From: Arthrobacter oryzae
GTDB lineage: Bacteria; Actinomycetota; Actinomycetes; Actinomycetales; Micrococcaceae
Assembly: GCF_030812315.1 (NCBI RefSeq)
Contig: NZ_JAUSSM010000009.1
Coordinates: forward strand, 62,001-126,000
Length of the DNA: 64,000 nucleotides
Direction of reading: 5' to 3'
Shown piece after piece: positions 1 to 8,536 of the stretch. A program made the position numbers and the translations under genes. The notes beneath the pieces were generated by a model. That model was not told where the DNA came from and did no database searches. It saw nothing but the letters and a program-made list of their open reading frames with translations. Every line of letters begins with the position of its first letter. The first letter of the stretch is position 1.

Positions 1-309
1 ATCGTTGTCCTGCCTCTCGCAGTTGCTCTGATCCGGAATGGGCCGAATTGCAGAAAACGCTTTCTCAAAAATTAGCAAAAGGGTGTACAGCGGTCAAGAA
101 AGCGTTTACTTTGGTACAAAGCCGCTGTTGGCCCGGTCACTCCGGAAGCCAGGCAGACGGGCTGTGCCGGAACTTATCGGCAGGCCCGGGTCGGCTAGAG
201 CACTTCACACCAGCACGCCGTGGAAGGCCACGATGACCAAAGGAGACCACATGGCCGCACAGCATCACCCGGGGACGCCGGCAGGCGTCCGTCAACCGAG
301 GGGGAGGCA
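1..309. other. Upstream region of sugar permease operon
   Basis: No convincing gene is seen in the first 309 bases. The stretch holds two operator-like words (52-65 and about 96-111) and purine-rich sequence just before the permease start at 310. It is therefore read as the promoter and control region of the following ABC permease operon; any gene to the left ends outside the window. Confidence 0.5.
52..65. promoter_or_regulatory. LacI-type operator candidate (AGAAA-ACGC-TTTCT)
   Basis: Five-base inverted arms AGAAA/TTTCT flank ACGC. This is the reverse complement form of the words at 2442-2459 and 11616-11633, which have perfect seven-base arms. A weaker relative, AAGAAAGCGTTTACTT, follows at about 96-111. 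The centred CG and symmetry fit LacI-family operators; the regulator is not identified. Confidence 0.55.
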
Positions 310-1254
310 ATGAGCGCTATTGGCGAACTGTCCTCCATCAGCCGGCGCAAAAGGCCGGCCACAGCCGAGGAGAAACGCGCTAACCGCCGTGACAACAAGG
401 CAGCCTATATCTTCCTGCTGCCATGGCTGATCGGTCTCGGGGCCATCACCGTTGGCCCCATGATCATGTCCCTCTACCTGTCGTTCACGGACTACAACCT
501 GCTCCAGCCGCCGGAATGGGTGGGCCTCGACAACTTCACCCGCATGCTGGGCGATGCACGGCTCCACAATTCACTCCGCGTGACCTTCACGTATGTGCTG
601 GTCGGGGTTCCGCTCCAGTTGGCTGTCGCGCTGCTGATTGCCCTGGTGCTGGACAAGGGCCTGCGTGGCCTGCCGTTCTACCGGTCCATTTTCTACTTGC
701 CGTCCCTGCTCGGCGGCTCCGTTGCCGTCGCCATCCTCTGGAAGCAGATCTTCGGAACCTCCGGCCTGGTGAACCAGGTGCTGGCCATGTTCGGGGTCAC
801 CGGACCGGGCTGGATCTCGGACCCGTCCACGTCACTTGGCTCGATCATCCTGCTCCATGTCTGGACCTTCGGCAGCCCTATGATCATCTTCCTTGCCGGC
901 CTGCGCCAGATTCCCAACATGTACTACGAAGCGGCCGAGGTTGACGGTGCCACCACCCTGCAGAAGTTCTGGCGGATCACGTTGCCGCTGCTGAGCCCGA
1001 TCATCTTCTTCAACCTCGTCCTGCAGATCATCGGTTCGTTCCAGTCCTTCACCCAGGCGTTTATCGTCTCGGGAGGCAACGGCGGACCGTCCGACTCCAC
1101 GATGTTCTTCACGCTCTACCTCTACCAGAAGGGGTTCGGCCAGTTCGACATGGGGTACGCCTCGGCGATGGCCTGGTTCCTGTTGGTGATCATCGGCGCT
1201 TTCACGGCCTTCAACTTCATCGCTTCAAAGTATTGGGTGTTCTACGATGACTGA
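310..1254 (+). CDS. Sugar ABC transporter permease (MalF/UgpA-like)
   Basis: A 314-residue inner-membrane permease of a carbohydrate ABC importer. After a basic cytoplasmic N-terminus, the first membrane segment (AYIFLLPWLIGLGAITVG) is followed by a typical binding-protein-dependent transport domain. The EAA loop reads YYEAAEVDGATTLQKFWRIT, which contacts the ATPase. The start at 310 is preferred over an in-frame start at 220 because a GGGGGAGG-type ribosome site precedes it and the extra N-terminus has no membrane-protein character. It overlaps the next permease by eight bases, and the pair works with the binding protein at 2527. The substrate is unknown; the pectin/galactoside context suggests an oligosaccharide. 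Confidence 0.9.
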   Translation: MSAIGELSSISRRKRPATAEEKRANRRDNKAAYIFLLPWLIGLGAITVGPMIMSLYLSFTDYNLLQPPEWVGLDNFTRMLGDARLHNSLRVTFTYVLVGVPLQLAVALLIALVLDKGLRGLPFYRSIFYLPSLLGGSVAVAILWKQIFGTSGLVNQVLAMFGVTGPGWISDPSTSLGSIILLHVWTFGSPMIIFLAGLRQIPNMYYEAAEVDGATTLQKFWRITLPLLSPIIFFNLVLQIIGSFQSFTQAFIVSGGNGGPSDSTMFFTLYLYQKGFGQFDMGYASAMAWFLLVIIGAFTAFNFIASKYWVFYDD

Positions 1255-2200
1255 ACTACAGACCTTGCCGGCTCCGGAGAAACTGCCGTCCTCCGAAGGG
1301 AAAACGAAGGGCAAGAGCCCCAGGGGCGGCAGCAGGAAACCCGAATCCCGGGGAACGCTGGCCTTCAGCCGCAGCGCCCGGATCAAAGCCCTCGCAAAGC
1401 ACGCCGTCCTGATCATTGCCGGCGGCGTGATGATCTACCCGCTGCTGTGGATGGTGGTTTCTTCCCTGCGGCCCAACGATTTGATCTTCCGCGAACCCGG
1501 ACTCTGGCTGGACAGCCTGGAGATGGGCAACTACACCGACGGTTGGTCCGCACTGACCCATCCCTTCGGGCACTACATGCTCAATTCCGCGGTGGTGGTG
1601 ATCGGCTCCATCCTGGGCAACCTGATCTCCTGCTCGATGGCCGCGTACGCCTTCGCCCGCCTGCAGTTCAGCGGCAAGAAGGTGTTCTTCGGAATCATGC
1701 TGCTGACCATCATGCTGCCCTTCCACGTGATCATCGTTCCGCAGTACATCCTGTTCTCGCAGATCGGCTGGGTGAATACCTTCTGGCCGCTGATTGTGCC
1801 GAAGCTCCTGGCAACTGATGCGTTCTTCGTGTTCCTTATGGTGCAGTTCATCCGGGGCCTTCCGAAGGAACTGGACGAAGCCGCCCGGATCGACGGCGCC
1901 GGCCACCCGCGCATCTTCCTGCAGGTCATCCTGCCGCTGATGGTTCCGGCCCTCGCCACCACCACAATCTTCACGTTCATCTGGACCTGGAACGACTTCT
2001 TCGGGGCCCTGATCTACCTGACGGATCCCGAGATGTTCACCGTACCGGTGGCCTTGCGGGCGTTTGTTGATTCGCAGTCCGCGACCAGTTGGGGCTCGCT
2101 CTTCGCGATGTCCATCGTGTCCCTTCTGCCGGTGTTCCTGGTGTTCCTCTTCGGCCAGCGCTTCCTCATCAAGGGAGTCGCGACCACGGGCATCAAGTAA
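1247..2200 (+). CDS. Sugar ABC transporter permease (MalG/UgpE-like)
   Basis: A 317-residue second permease of the heterodimer. A long charged N-terminus (about 50 residues, rich in Lys, Ser and Pro) precedes the first membrane helix, HAVLIIAGGVMIYPLLWMVV. The EAA motif LPKELDEAARIDGAGHPRIF lies near residue 205-225, and the end reads QRFLIKGVATTGIK, typical of the MalG branch. It starts inside the preceding gene, indicating translational coupling. No ATPase gene follows, so a shared sugar ATPase (MsiK/UgpC type, common in Actinobacteria) encoded elsewhere is inferred. Confidence 0.9.
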   Translation: MTELQTLPAPEKLPSSEGKTKGKSPRGGSRKPESRGTLAFSRSARIKALAKHAVLIIAGGVMIYPLLWMVVSSLRPNDLIFREPGLWLDSLEMGNYTDGWSALTHPFGHYMLNSAVVVIGSILGNLISCSMAAYAFARLQFSGKKVFFGIMLLTIMLPFHVIIVPQYILFSQIGWVNTFWPLIVPKLLATDAFFVFLMVQFIRGLPKELDEAARIDGAGHPRIFLQVILPLMVPALATTTIFTFIWTWNDFFGALIYLTDPEMFTVPVALRAFVDSQSATSWGSLFAMSIVSLLPVFLVFLFGQRFLIKGVATTGIK

Positions 2201-2526
2201 GTCGGGCTGTTCCGGGGTCATCTCGTTTCCTGGCCATCTTGTTTCCGGGCCGCGCTGTTCCCGGTCCGGTGCCTGGTCAGGCCTGGTAGGTGCCGTTGGT
2301 TCCTGGCAGTTCCTTGCAGTTCTTAGCAGTTCCTGGGGTGGATGGGTGTTCGTTGCCCCTCCGCCCCAGCCCTTTGGTCCCGGCCCGAACTTGCGCGTCA
2401 AACATCTTGTATTACAAGTAACTTGCTTGTATTCTCACCTATGAGAAAGCGTTTTCTCAACGCTTTCAAGGTCATTCAGTTTCGAACCCAGTCAGCTTTC
2501 AAGATCAACGAAGATCGGAGAACCCA
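2201..2526. other. Intergenic region with promoter elements for binding protein
   Basis: This 326-base gap carries short low-complexity repeats (GGTCATCT..., GCAGTTCC.. motifs at about 2210-2340), an AT-richer stretch near 2400-2440 and the perfect operator at 2442-2459. The binding protein thus probably has its own regulated promoter, although it lies downstream of its permeases. No gene is seen here. Confidence 0.5.
2442..2459. promoter_or_regulatory. LacI-type operator, perfect palindrome
   Basis: TGAGAAA-GCGT-TTTCTCA has seven-base perfect arms around GCGT. It lies 67 bases before the GTG start of the binding protein at 2527. The same core recurs at 11616-11633 before another binding-protein gene and in reverse at 52-65. 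A LacI-family repressor is inferred; none dedicated to this motif is visible in the window. Confidence 0.65.
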
Positions 2527-3888
2527 GTGCCGCTATTTTCCCGCCCTGCCCCAGCCGCCAGTCACGGCTCAGCGGGGGCAAAGTCCGCCCAGTCCGGGCG
2601 GAGGCTGCGCCGAACCGGCGCGGTCGCCGCAGCTGCCGCCGTCGTCCTGGCCCTCAGTGCCTGCGGCGGGGGAGCCCCTCCGCAGAGTGCAGACGGCACA
2701 GTCGAACTCCGTTTCTCCTGGTGGGGAGGTGACAAGCGTGCGCAGCTGACACAGGCCGCGATTGCTGCCTTCGAAGCCGAGAATCCGAACATCAAGATCA
2801 AGCCGGAGTTCGGCGACTGGAGCGGCTACTGGGACAAGCTCGCCACCCAGGTTGCCGCCAACGACGCACCGGACATCATCCAGATGGACGAAAAGTACAT
2901 CACGGAGTACTCCAGCCGCGGCGCCCTGCTGGATCTTTCCAAGTACGACATCGACACGTCCAAGTTCGATGAAGCCGCCCTTAACGCCGGCAAGAACGAG
3001 GACGGCCTGACTGGCATTGCCGCCGGAATCAACGCAGCCACCATCCTGGCGAACCCGGCCGTTTTCAAGGCCGCCGGCGTTGAAATGCCCGATGATAGCA
3101 CCTGGACATGGGAAGACTTCGAACGCATCGCCGCTGAAGTCACCGCAAAGTCGCCGAAGGGTACCTACGGCGCCGCTGCCTACGGCACGGACGAAGCGTC
3201 TCTCGGTGTTTGGCTTCGGCAGAACGGCAAATCCCTGTACACGAGTGACGGGAAGCTCGGCTTCGAGCCGAACGACATTGCCGAGTGGTGGGGATTCCTG
3301 AAGGAGCTCAGCGAGAAGAAGGCCGTACCCGGCGCCTCCGAGGTGGTTGAGGCTGAGGCCGCACCGCTGGACCAGAGTGGCCTGGCTACCGGCAAGAACG
3401 GACTGGCCTTCTGGTGGTCCAACCAGCTGCCGGCCCTTGAGAAGGCTGCCGGCGGTGATCTGCAGATCCTGCGGTTCCCGTCCAAGACCGGAACCTCTGC
3501 GGACGCCAACCTTTGGTACAAGGCTTCCCAGTTCTGGTCCGCGTCATCACGCACCAAGCACCCGGAAGAAACGGCCAAGTTCATCGACTTCCTGGCCAAC
3601 AACACCAAGGCCGGCGAAGCGCTTCTGGCCGACCGCGGTGTTTATCCCAACTCCGATGTCCGGGCAGCAATCGAGTCCAAGCTGACCCCCGCCGACATCA
3701 AGGTGGTCAAGTTCATTGACCAGATCAAGGGCGAGCTCGGCGAGGCTCCGGCACCGCCGCCGAAGGGCGCTGGTGCCATCCAGGAGATCGTCAAGCGCTA
3801 CACCTCGGAGGTGTTGTTCGATCGGCTGTCCACTGAGGAGGCCGGCAAGAAGGCCGTTGATGAAATGAAGTCAGCCATCAGCAGCTAG
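2527..3888 (+). CDS. Extracellular sugar-binding lipoprotein (family 1 SBP)
   Basis: A 453-residue substrate-binding lipoprotein. A basic N-terminus (about 30 residues) leads to a hydrophobic segment ending in the lipobox LSAC near residue 46. The mature part begins TVELRFSWWGGDKRAQL, and the family-1 SBP signature GDWSGYWDKLATQVAANDAPDI follows. The GTG start is supported by GGAG about eight bases upstream. It is clearly paralogous to the protein at 11668 (shared DIIQMD.. YSxRGALLDL and QFWSASSRTKHP segments). It supplies sugar to the permeases at 310-2200. Confidence 0.9.
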   Translation: MPLFSRPAPAASHGSAGAKSAQSGRRLRRTGAVAAAAAVVLALSACGGGAPPQSADGTVELRFSWWGGDKRAQLTQAAIAAFEAENPNIKIKPEFGDWSGYWDKLATQVAANDAPDIIQMDEKYITEYSSRGALLDLSKYDIDTSKFDEAALNAGKNEDGLTGIAAGINAATILANPAVFKAAGVEMPDDSTWTWEDFERIAAEVTAKSPKGTYGAAAYGTDEASLGVWLRQNGKSLYTSDGKLGFEPNDIAEWWGFLKELSEKKAVPGASEVVEAEAAPLDQSGLATGKNGLAFWWSNQLPALEKAAGGDLQILRFPSKTGTSADANLWYKASQFWSASSRTKHPEETAKFIDFLANNTKAGEALLADRGVYPNSDVRAAIESKLTPADIKVVKFIDQIKGELGEAPAPPPKGAGAIQEIVKRYTSEVLFDRLSTEEAGKKAVDEMKSAISS

Positions 3889-3901
3889 TCAGCGGCATTC
3901 C

Positions 3902-3952
3902 AGGCTTGTCCGCAGATCCTGGCCCTGTAGGGCAGGATCTGCGGACAAGCCT
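3902..3952. terminator. Strong hairpin between convergent genes
   Basis: The arms at 3902-3921 and 3933-3952 are perfect 20-base complements, with an inner GCCC/GGGC extension. It lies between the binding-protein gene and the convergent GH42 gene and can serve both directions. Only a short T-rich stretch follows on the plus strand. Confidence 0.8.
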
Positions 3953-3987
3953 TTGTTGTCTGCGGTGGAGCCGGCCCGCCGTGCCGT

Positions 3988-6069
3988 TCAGTCCTCCGCG
4001 ATCACCGCCACACCGCCGGCCGGGACGGTGCCCGCGAACCGCTGGCCCGAAAGCAGTTCTGCCCCTGCTACCCGGACCGAGGCATCGGCGTGCGTGTGGT
4101 TGATGGCGAACACGAAGCTCCCGCCGTCAACGCCGCGGCGGCGCGTCAATTCGACGCCGTGGTCCGCGTGGGCCACAGGTGCAACTCCGGATTCAGCGAG
4201 CAGGCGGTCTAGCAGTGCTTCGACGCCGTTCCGGTCCGGGAACGTGGCCAAATACCAGGCCGAACCCGCGCCCACGGAGCGGCGGGTCAGGGCGGGAACG
4301 GCGTCGAGCGGATATTCAGTGAACGTCGCGAGGACCTCGGCCTGCGCGTCCCCGGAAACGCCCGCAGAAGTGTCCCCAGCAACCTCCACCACGTGCACGT
4401 GCTCGCTCCACACCGAGCCCACCCCGCCATCGCTGGGCCCGTCACTGAAGCCGTCGCTGAGTTTGACGGTGGCCCCGGCCAGCAGCGGGTGGAATTCCTC
4501 CACTGTGACTCCCAGCAGGTCCCGGAACGCGCCAGGATAGCCGCCGAGCCGGATGTGGTCCCGTTCGTCGACAATCCCGCTGAAGTAGCTAATCAGGACG
4601 GTGGCCCCGGCCCGGGCGGCCGCAGCGATGTTGGCAGCGGCAGCGTCTGTGACGTTGTAGAGAGTGCACACCAATACCAGGTCGTAGCCTTCCAGCGACG
4701 CGGCAGGGTGCACAAAATCCACAGAGATCCCGCGCAGGAACAGCGAACGATGGAAAGCCCGCATCAGGTCCAGGTATTTGACGTCCTGGCTGGGGTGGGA
4801 ATCGATTTCGCTGGCCCACCAGGCTTCGTAGTCGAACACGATGGCCGCCCGGGATTCGACTTGCGACCCGCGCAGGAGCGCCAGCTTCTTGAGCGAAGCG
4901 CCCAGCTCCACCACTTCGCGCCAGACCCGGGTGCCGCGCCCGCCGTGGGGAACCATGGCGGAGTGGAATTTCTCGGAGCCGGCGAAGCTCTGCCGCCACT
5001 GGAAAAACATCACGGCGTCCGCGCCGCGGGCCACGTGGGCCAGGGAATTGCGCAGCATTTCACCGGGCATCTTTGGCTGGTTTCGGGGCTGCCAGTTCAC
5101 TGCCGACGTCGAGTGCTCCATGAGGATCCACGGGTTGCCGCCCGCGACGCCGCGCGTGAGGTCCGCGCTGAACGCCAGCTCGATCTGCCGTTCCGGATCG
5201 GCAGCCACCAGGTAGTGGTCGTTGGCGATCACATCCAGGTCCTTGGCCCAGTCGAAATAGTCCATGGACTTCGTGGCGCTCGAAACCATGAGGTTGGTGG
5301 TGGCAGGCACCCCTGGAGTCACCTCGCGCAGGACCTCGAGCAGGGCGCGGTAGTAGTCCATCAGCGCCCAAGAATTGAAGCGCTGGAAGTCCAACTGCTG
5401 GCCCGGGTTGAGAGTGGAAGGCGCTACCCGCGGCGGCAGGATTTCCTCGAACGAAGCGTAGTGCTGGGACCAGAAAGCCGTTCCCCACGCCGCATTCAGG
5501 GCCTCGATACTCCCGTAGCGCCGTCCAAGCCAGAGGCGGAAAGCAGCCGCGTCCTCGTCCCCGTAGAACTCCGAAACGTGGCAGCCCAGTTCGTTGTCCA
5601 CGTGCCACAACGCCAGGGCCGGATGGTCCTTGTAACGCTCGGCCAGCACCCGGGTGATGCCAGTCGCGTAACGCCGGTAGACGGCCGACGACGGCGTGTA
5701 GTGCCGCCGTGAGCCCGGCCCCAGCACGGTGCCGTCAGCCGTGACCGGGAGGATCTCCGGGTGCTTGCGCACGAGCCAGGCCGGGGGAGCGGCAGTGGCG
5801 GTCGCGAGTGCCACCTTGATGCCTGCCTCCGCCAGGTTGTCCAGGACATCGTCCAGCCAACCAAAGTCGTATTCGCCTTCGGACGGTTCCAGCAGCCCCC
5901 AGGAGAAGATGCCCACGCTGAGGAAGGTAACCCCTGCTTCCTTCATCAGTTCCAGGTCCTCCATCCGGACGCTGACCGGCCACTGCTCCGGGTTGTAGTC
6001 GCCTCCGTAGGCGATACCTTCCAAGCCTGCCCACACCGCGGGCGGAGTTGATTTTTCCTGGGGTGTCAT
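3988..6069 (-). CDS. GH42 beta-galactosidase
   Basis: A 693-residue glycoside hydrolase family 42 enzyme, probably cytoplasmic because no signal peptide is seen. It removes terminal beta-galactose from galacto-oligosaccharides. The N-terminal TIM barrel starts GGDYNPEQWP near residue 22. The acid/base Glu is E160 in LWHVDNELGCH and the nucleophile is E318 in WILMEHS; the trimerisation and C-terminal beta domains follow. The start at 6069 (MTPQEK) is chosen over one at 6138 because AAAGGAG precedes it. It is divergent from the importer at 6252-9450, with a shared control region. GH42 enzymes such as Bacillus YesZ belong to rhamnogalacturonan loci, which fits this neighbourhood. Confidence 0.93.
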   Translation of the reverse strand: MTPQEKSTPPAVWAGLEGIAYGGDYNPEQWPVSVRMEDLELMKEAGVTFLSVGIFSWGLLEPSEGEYDFGWLDDVLDNLAEAGIKVALATATAAPPAWLVRKHPEILPVTADGTVLGPGSRRHYTPSSAVYRRYATGITRVLAERYKDHPALALWHVDNELGCHVSEFYGDEDAAAFRLWLGRRYGSIEALNAAWGTAFWSQHYASFEEILPPRVAPSTLNPGQQLDFQRFNSWALMDYYRALLEVLREVTPGVPATTNLMVSSATKSMDYFDWAKDLDVIANDHYLVAADPERQIELAFSADLTRGVAGGNPWILMEHSTSAVNWQPRNQPKMPGEMLRNSLAHVARGADAVMFFQWRQSFAGSEKFHSAMVPHGGRGTRVWREVVELGASLKKLALLRGSQVESRAAIVFDYEAWWASEIDSHPSQDVKYLDLMRAFHRSLFLRGISVDFVHPAASLEGYDLVLVCTLYNVTDAAAANIAAAARAGATVLISYFSGIVDERDHIRLGGYPGAFRDLLGVTVEEFHPLLAGATVKLSDGFSDGPSDGGVGSVWSEHVHVVEVAGDTSAGVSGDAQAEVLATFTEYPLDAVPALTRRSVGAGSAWYLATFPDRNGVEALLDRLLAESGVAPVAHADHGVELTRRRGVDGGSFVFAINHTHADASVRVAGAELLSGQRFAGTVPAGGVAVIAED

Positions 6070-6156
6070 GGGACTCCTTTGTCGTTGCTGTCGGATGGTG
6101 CCGGCAGGAAAACCGATGTTTGGAAAACGCTTGCCCAAATATGGGAATGACGATAT

Positions 6157-6168
6157 TGTATCGTTTCA
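6157..6168. promoter_or_regulatory. Candidate operator of the rhamnose-type LacI regulator
   Basis: TGTATCGTTTCA reads TGAAACGATACA on the other strand, one mismatch from the rhaM operator word TGAAACGATTCA. It sits in the 182-base gap between divergent GH42 and importer genes. A second LacI-like word (TGGAAAACGCTTGCCCA) lies at 6121-6137. The binding assignment is inferred from motif sharing. Confidence 0.55.
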
Positions 6169-6176
6169 GAAAGCGC

Positions 6177-6241
6177 GTGTAAGCCAAGTCACTACTCTCG
6201 TTGAGAGAATCACAAAGAATCGCGCTTACACAACCGAGCAA
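6177..6241. repeat. Nested inverted repeats in leader of binding-protein gene
   Basis: GTGTAAGC at 6177-6184 pairs with GCTTACAC at 6234-6241, enclosing a perfect CTCTC-GTT-GAGAG hairpin at 6195-6207. The structure ends ten bases before the start codon at 6252 and would include the ribosome site next to its 3' arm. It could be an operator or an mRNA structure; no test is possible from sequence alone. Confidence 0.4.
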
Positions 6242-6251
6242 GGAGGCTCTT

Positions 6252-7535
6252 ATGATCGACAGAAGGAAGTTCCTCACCACCGTGGCACTGGGCACAGCAT
6301 CTGCCGCAGTGCTGGCGGCGTGTGGCGCCCCCGCCCCCGCCCAGACAGGATCGGCGGAGAATCCGGTCACCATCAACTACACCTGGTGGGGCAACGACGA
6401 TCGCGCCGAGCGTACCCGCAAGGCCATCGCCCTGTTCGAGGAAAAGAACAAAGACATCAAGGTCAACGGGAACTTCACCGACTTCGCCGGCTACTGGCAG
6501 AAACGCGCCACCGAAGCGGCCGGCGGCGGGCTGCCGGACGTGATGCAGTTCGACCTGTCTTATATGCGGGATTACGGCCAGCGGAACCAGCTTCTGGACC
6601 TGGGAACGGTCAAGATCAACACGGACGCCTTCGATAAGTCCCTTTTGCCTTCCGGCCAGATCCGGGGCAAGACTTACGGCATTCCCACCAGCACCAACGC
6701 CTTTGCCGTCTACTACGACCCCGCCAAGCTCGCCTCACTGGGCATTGCCGAGCCGGACGGCACCTGGAACTATGACGAGTTCAACAAGTTCCTTGCCGAG
6801 GTTGGAGCCAAGGGCAACGGCGCTCTTTTCGGCGGCACGGACTACACCGGCGTGTGGTGGATGTTCAACGTCTGGCTGCGCCAGAACAACATCGAAGCCT
6901 TCACCGAGGACGGCAAGCTCGGTTTCACCAAGGACGACCTGAAGAAGTGGTGGAACCTCACGGCCGACCTGCGGGGCACGCCTGCCCTCGTTTCCGAAGA
7001 GCGGGTCACCCAGCTCGCTCCCAAGTCGCCGTTCGGCTCGAACGTGACCGGCACGGAGGTCACCTGGGATAATTTCATGGCCGGTTACCTCGCGGACAGC
7101 GGGGCCAAGGAGCTCAAACTGGTGCCGGTTCCCTCCGATGACAAGGACAACCTGGGCCTGTTCCTGAAGCCCTCCATGCTGATGGCAGCCAGCGCCAAAA
7201 CCAAGAACAAAGACGCCGCCGCACGGTTCATCGACTTCATGGTCAACGACCCCGAAGTCGGCCAGATCTTCAAGACTTCCCGCGGTGTTCCGGCCTCGAA
7301 GACCCAGCGCGACGGCACCACCTTCGAGGGCACCGACAAGCTGGTTGTGGATTACGAGAAGTCCATCGAGAAGTACCTCAAGGACGCCCCGGAGCCGCCC
7401 ATCGTCGGCTTCGGCACCCTGGAGGCCTCCTTCAAGCGCGTGGCCTCGGACATGAACTACGGCAAGCTCACCGTGGACGGCGCAGCGGATGCGTGGTTCA
7501 AGGAAGCCGAAGACCTCATCAAGCAGAACGCCTGA
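6252..7535 (+). CDS. Sugar-binding lipoprotein with Tat-like signal
   Basis: A 427-residue extracellular solute-binding protein of the carbohydrate family. The N-terminus MIDRRKFLTTVALGTASAAV is Tat-like (twin Arg, then a hydrophobic stretch) and ends in the lipobox LAAC at about residue 25. The mature protein opens INYTWWGNDDRAERT. The start at 6252 is fixed by AAGGAGG seven bases upstream. It heads an operon with two permeases and a membrane protein and is divergent from the GH42 gene, so a galactose-containing oligosaccharide is the likeliest ligand. No ATPase subunit is encoded. Confidence 0.9.
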   Translation: MIDRRKFLTTVALGTASAAVLAACGAPAPAQTGSAENPVTINYTWWGNDDRAERTRKAIALFEEKNKDIKVNGNFTDFAGYWQKRATEAAGGGLPDVMQFDLSYMRDYGQRNQLLDLGTVKINTDAFDKSLLPSGQIRGKTYGIPTSTNAFAVYYDPAKLASLGIAEPDGTWNYDEFNKFLAEVGAKGNGALFGGTDYTGVWWMFNVWLRQNNIEAFTEDGKLGFTKDDLKKWWNLTADLRGTPALVSEERVTQLAPKSPFGSNVTGTEVTWDNFMAGYLADSGAKELKLVPVPSDDKDNLGLFLKPSMLMAASAKTKNKDAAARFIDFMVNDPEVGQIFKTSRGVPASKTQRDGTTFEGTDKLVVDYEKSIEKYLKDAPEPPIVGFGTLEASFKRVASDMNYGKLTVDGAADAWFKEAEDLIKQNA

Positions 7536-7582
7536 TCACGCAGAATATCTGATCAAGCCTTCACTACTGACGGAATGAAATC

Positions 7583-8536
7583 GTGACTCAAAGCCCAACC
7601 CTGAGCAGGCGGTCGACGCCGTCCGCTCCTCCGCTGCCGCGCAAGTCGCGGCAGCGGGGGGCGGACGCCCGCGCCGGCTACACCTTCCTGCTGCCCTGGC
7701 TGCTGGGATTCATCGCCCTGACCGTGGGTCCGATGATCTCCTCGCTCTACCTGTCCTTCACCAACTACAACCTGTTCGATCCGCCCAAGTGGATCGGGCT
7801 GGATAACTACACCGCCATGTTCCAGGACGAACGGTTCCTGCAGTCGGTCGGCGTGACCGTGGGCTATGTGGTCTTCGGCACCCCGCTGAAGCTCGCCGCC
7901 GCACTGGCGGTGGCCATGCTGCTGAACAGTGCGCGCAAGGGCCAGGGCTTCTACCGCTCCGCGTTCTACGCCCCGTCCCTGATCGGCGCGTCCGTCTCCA
8001 TCGCCATCGTCTGGAAGGCGATGTTCGGCGATTCCGGTCCCGTGGACCAGGGCCTGTCCTTCTTCGGCATCAACCTCGGCGGCTGGGTGGGCAACCCCTC
8101 CATGACCATGCCGATGTTCATCCTGCTGACCGTGTGGCAGTTCGGCGCCCCGATGGTGATCTTCCTGGCCGGCCTGAAGCAGATCCCGGCCGATCTCTAC
8201 GAGGCGGCGTCGATGGACGGTGCCGGCCCGGTGCGGAAGTTCTTCAACATCACCTGGCCCATGCTTTCCCCGGTGGTCTTCTTCAACCTGCTGATGGAAA
8301 CCATCCACGCCTTCCAGATCTTCAGCTCGGCGTACATCATTTCCAACGGTGAAGGCGGCCCCGCCGGCTCCACCCTCTTCTACACCCTCTACCTGTACCT
8401 GCGCGGCTTCTCCGACTTCCGGATGGGCTATGCCTCGGCGATGGCCTGGCTGCTCCTGATCGTCGTCGGCCTCATTACCCTGGTCATCTTCCGCACGTCC
8501 AAGTCCTGGGTCCACTACAGCGGGGACGCAAAATGA
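7583..8536 (+). CDS. Sugar ABC transporter permease (MalF-like)
   Basis: A 317-residue inner-membrane permease. A Pro/Ser/Arg-rich N-terminus is followed by the first helix, AGYTFLLPWLLGFIALTVG. The EAA loop is DLYEAASMDGAGPVRKFFNI. It starts with GTG 47 bases after the binding protein and overlaps the next permease in an ATGA. Its sequence is close to the permease at 310 (same IFLAGLxQIP and YQxGFxxFxMGYASAMAW blocks), so the two operons are probably duplicates that diverged. Confidence 0.92.
   Translation: MTQSPTLSRRSTPSAPPLPRKSRQRGADARAGYTFLLPWLLGFIALTVGPMISSLYLSFTNYNLFDPPKWIGLDNYTAMFQDERFLQSVGVTVGYVVFGTPLKLAAALAVAMLLNSARKGQGFYRSAFYAPSLIGASVSIAIVWKAMFGDSGPVDQGLSFFGINLGGWVGNPSMTMPMFILLTVWQFGAPMVIFLAGLKQIPADLYEAASMDGAGPVRKFFNITWPMLSPVVFFNLLMETIHAFQIFSSAYIISNGEGGPAGSTLFYTLYLYLRGFSDFRMGYASAMAWLLLIVVGLITLVIFRTSKSWVHYSGDAK

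Noticed and set aside
4393..5712. Plus-strand reading frame of 439 codons inside the GH42 gene
   Set aside because: Shadow of the minus-strand GH42 gene, whose catalytic motifs and length are complete.
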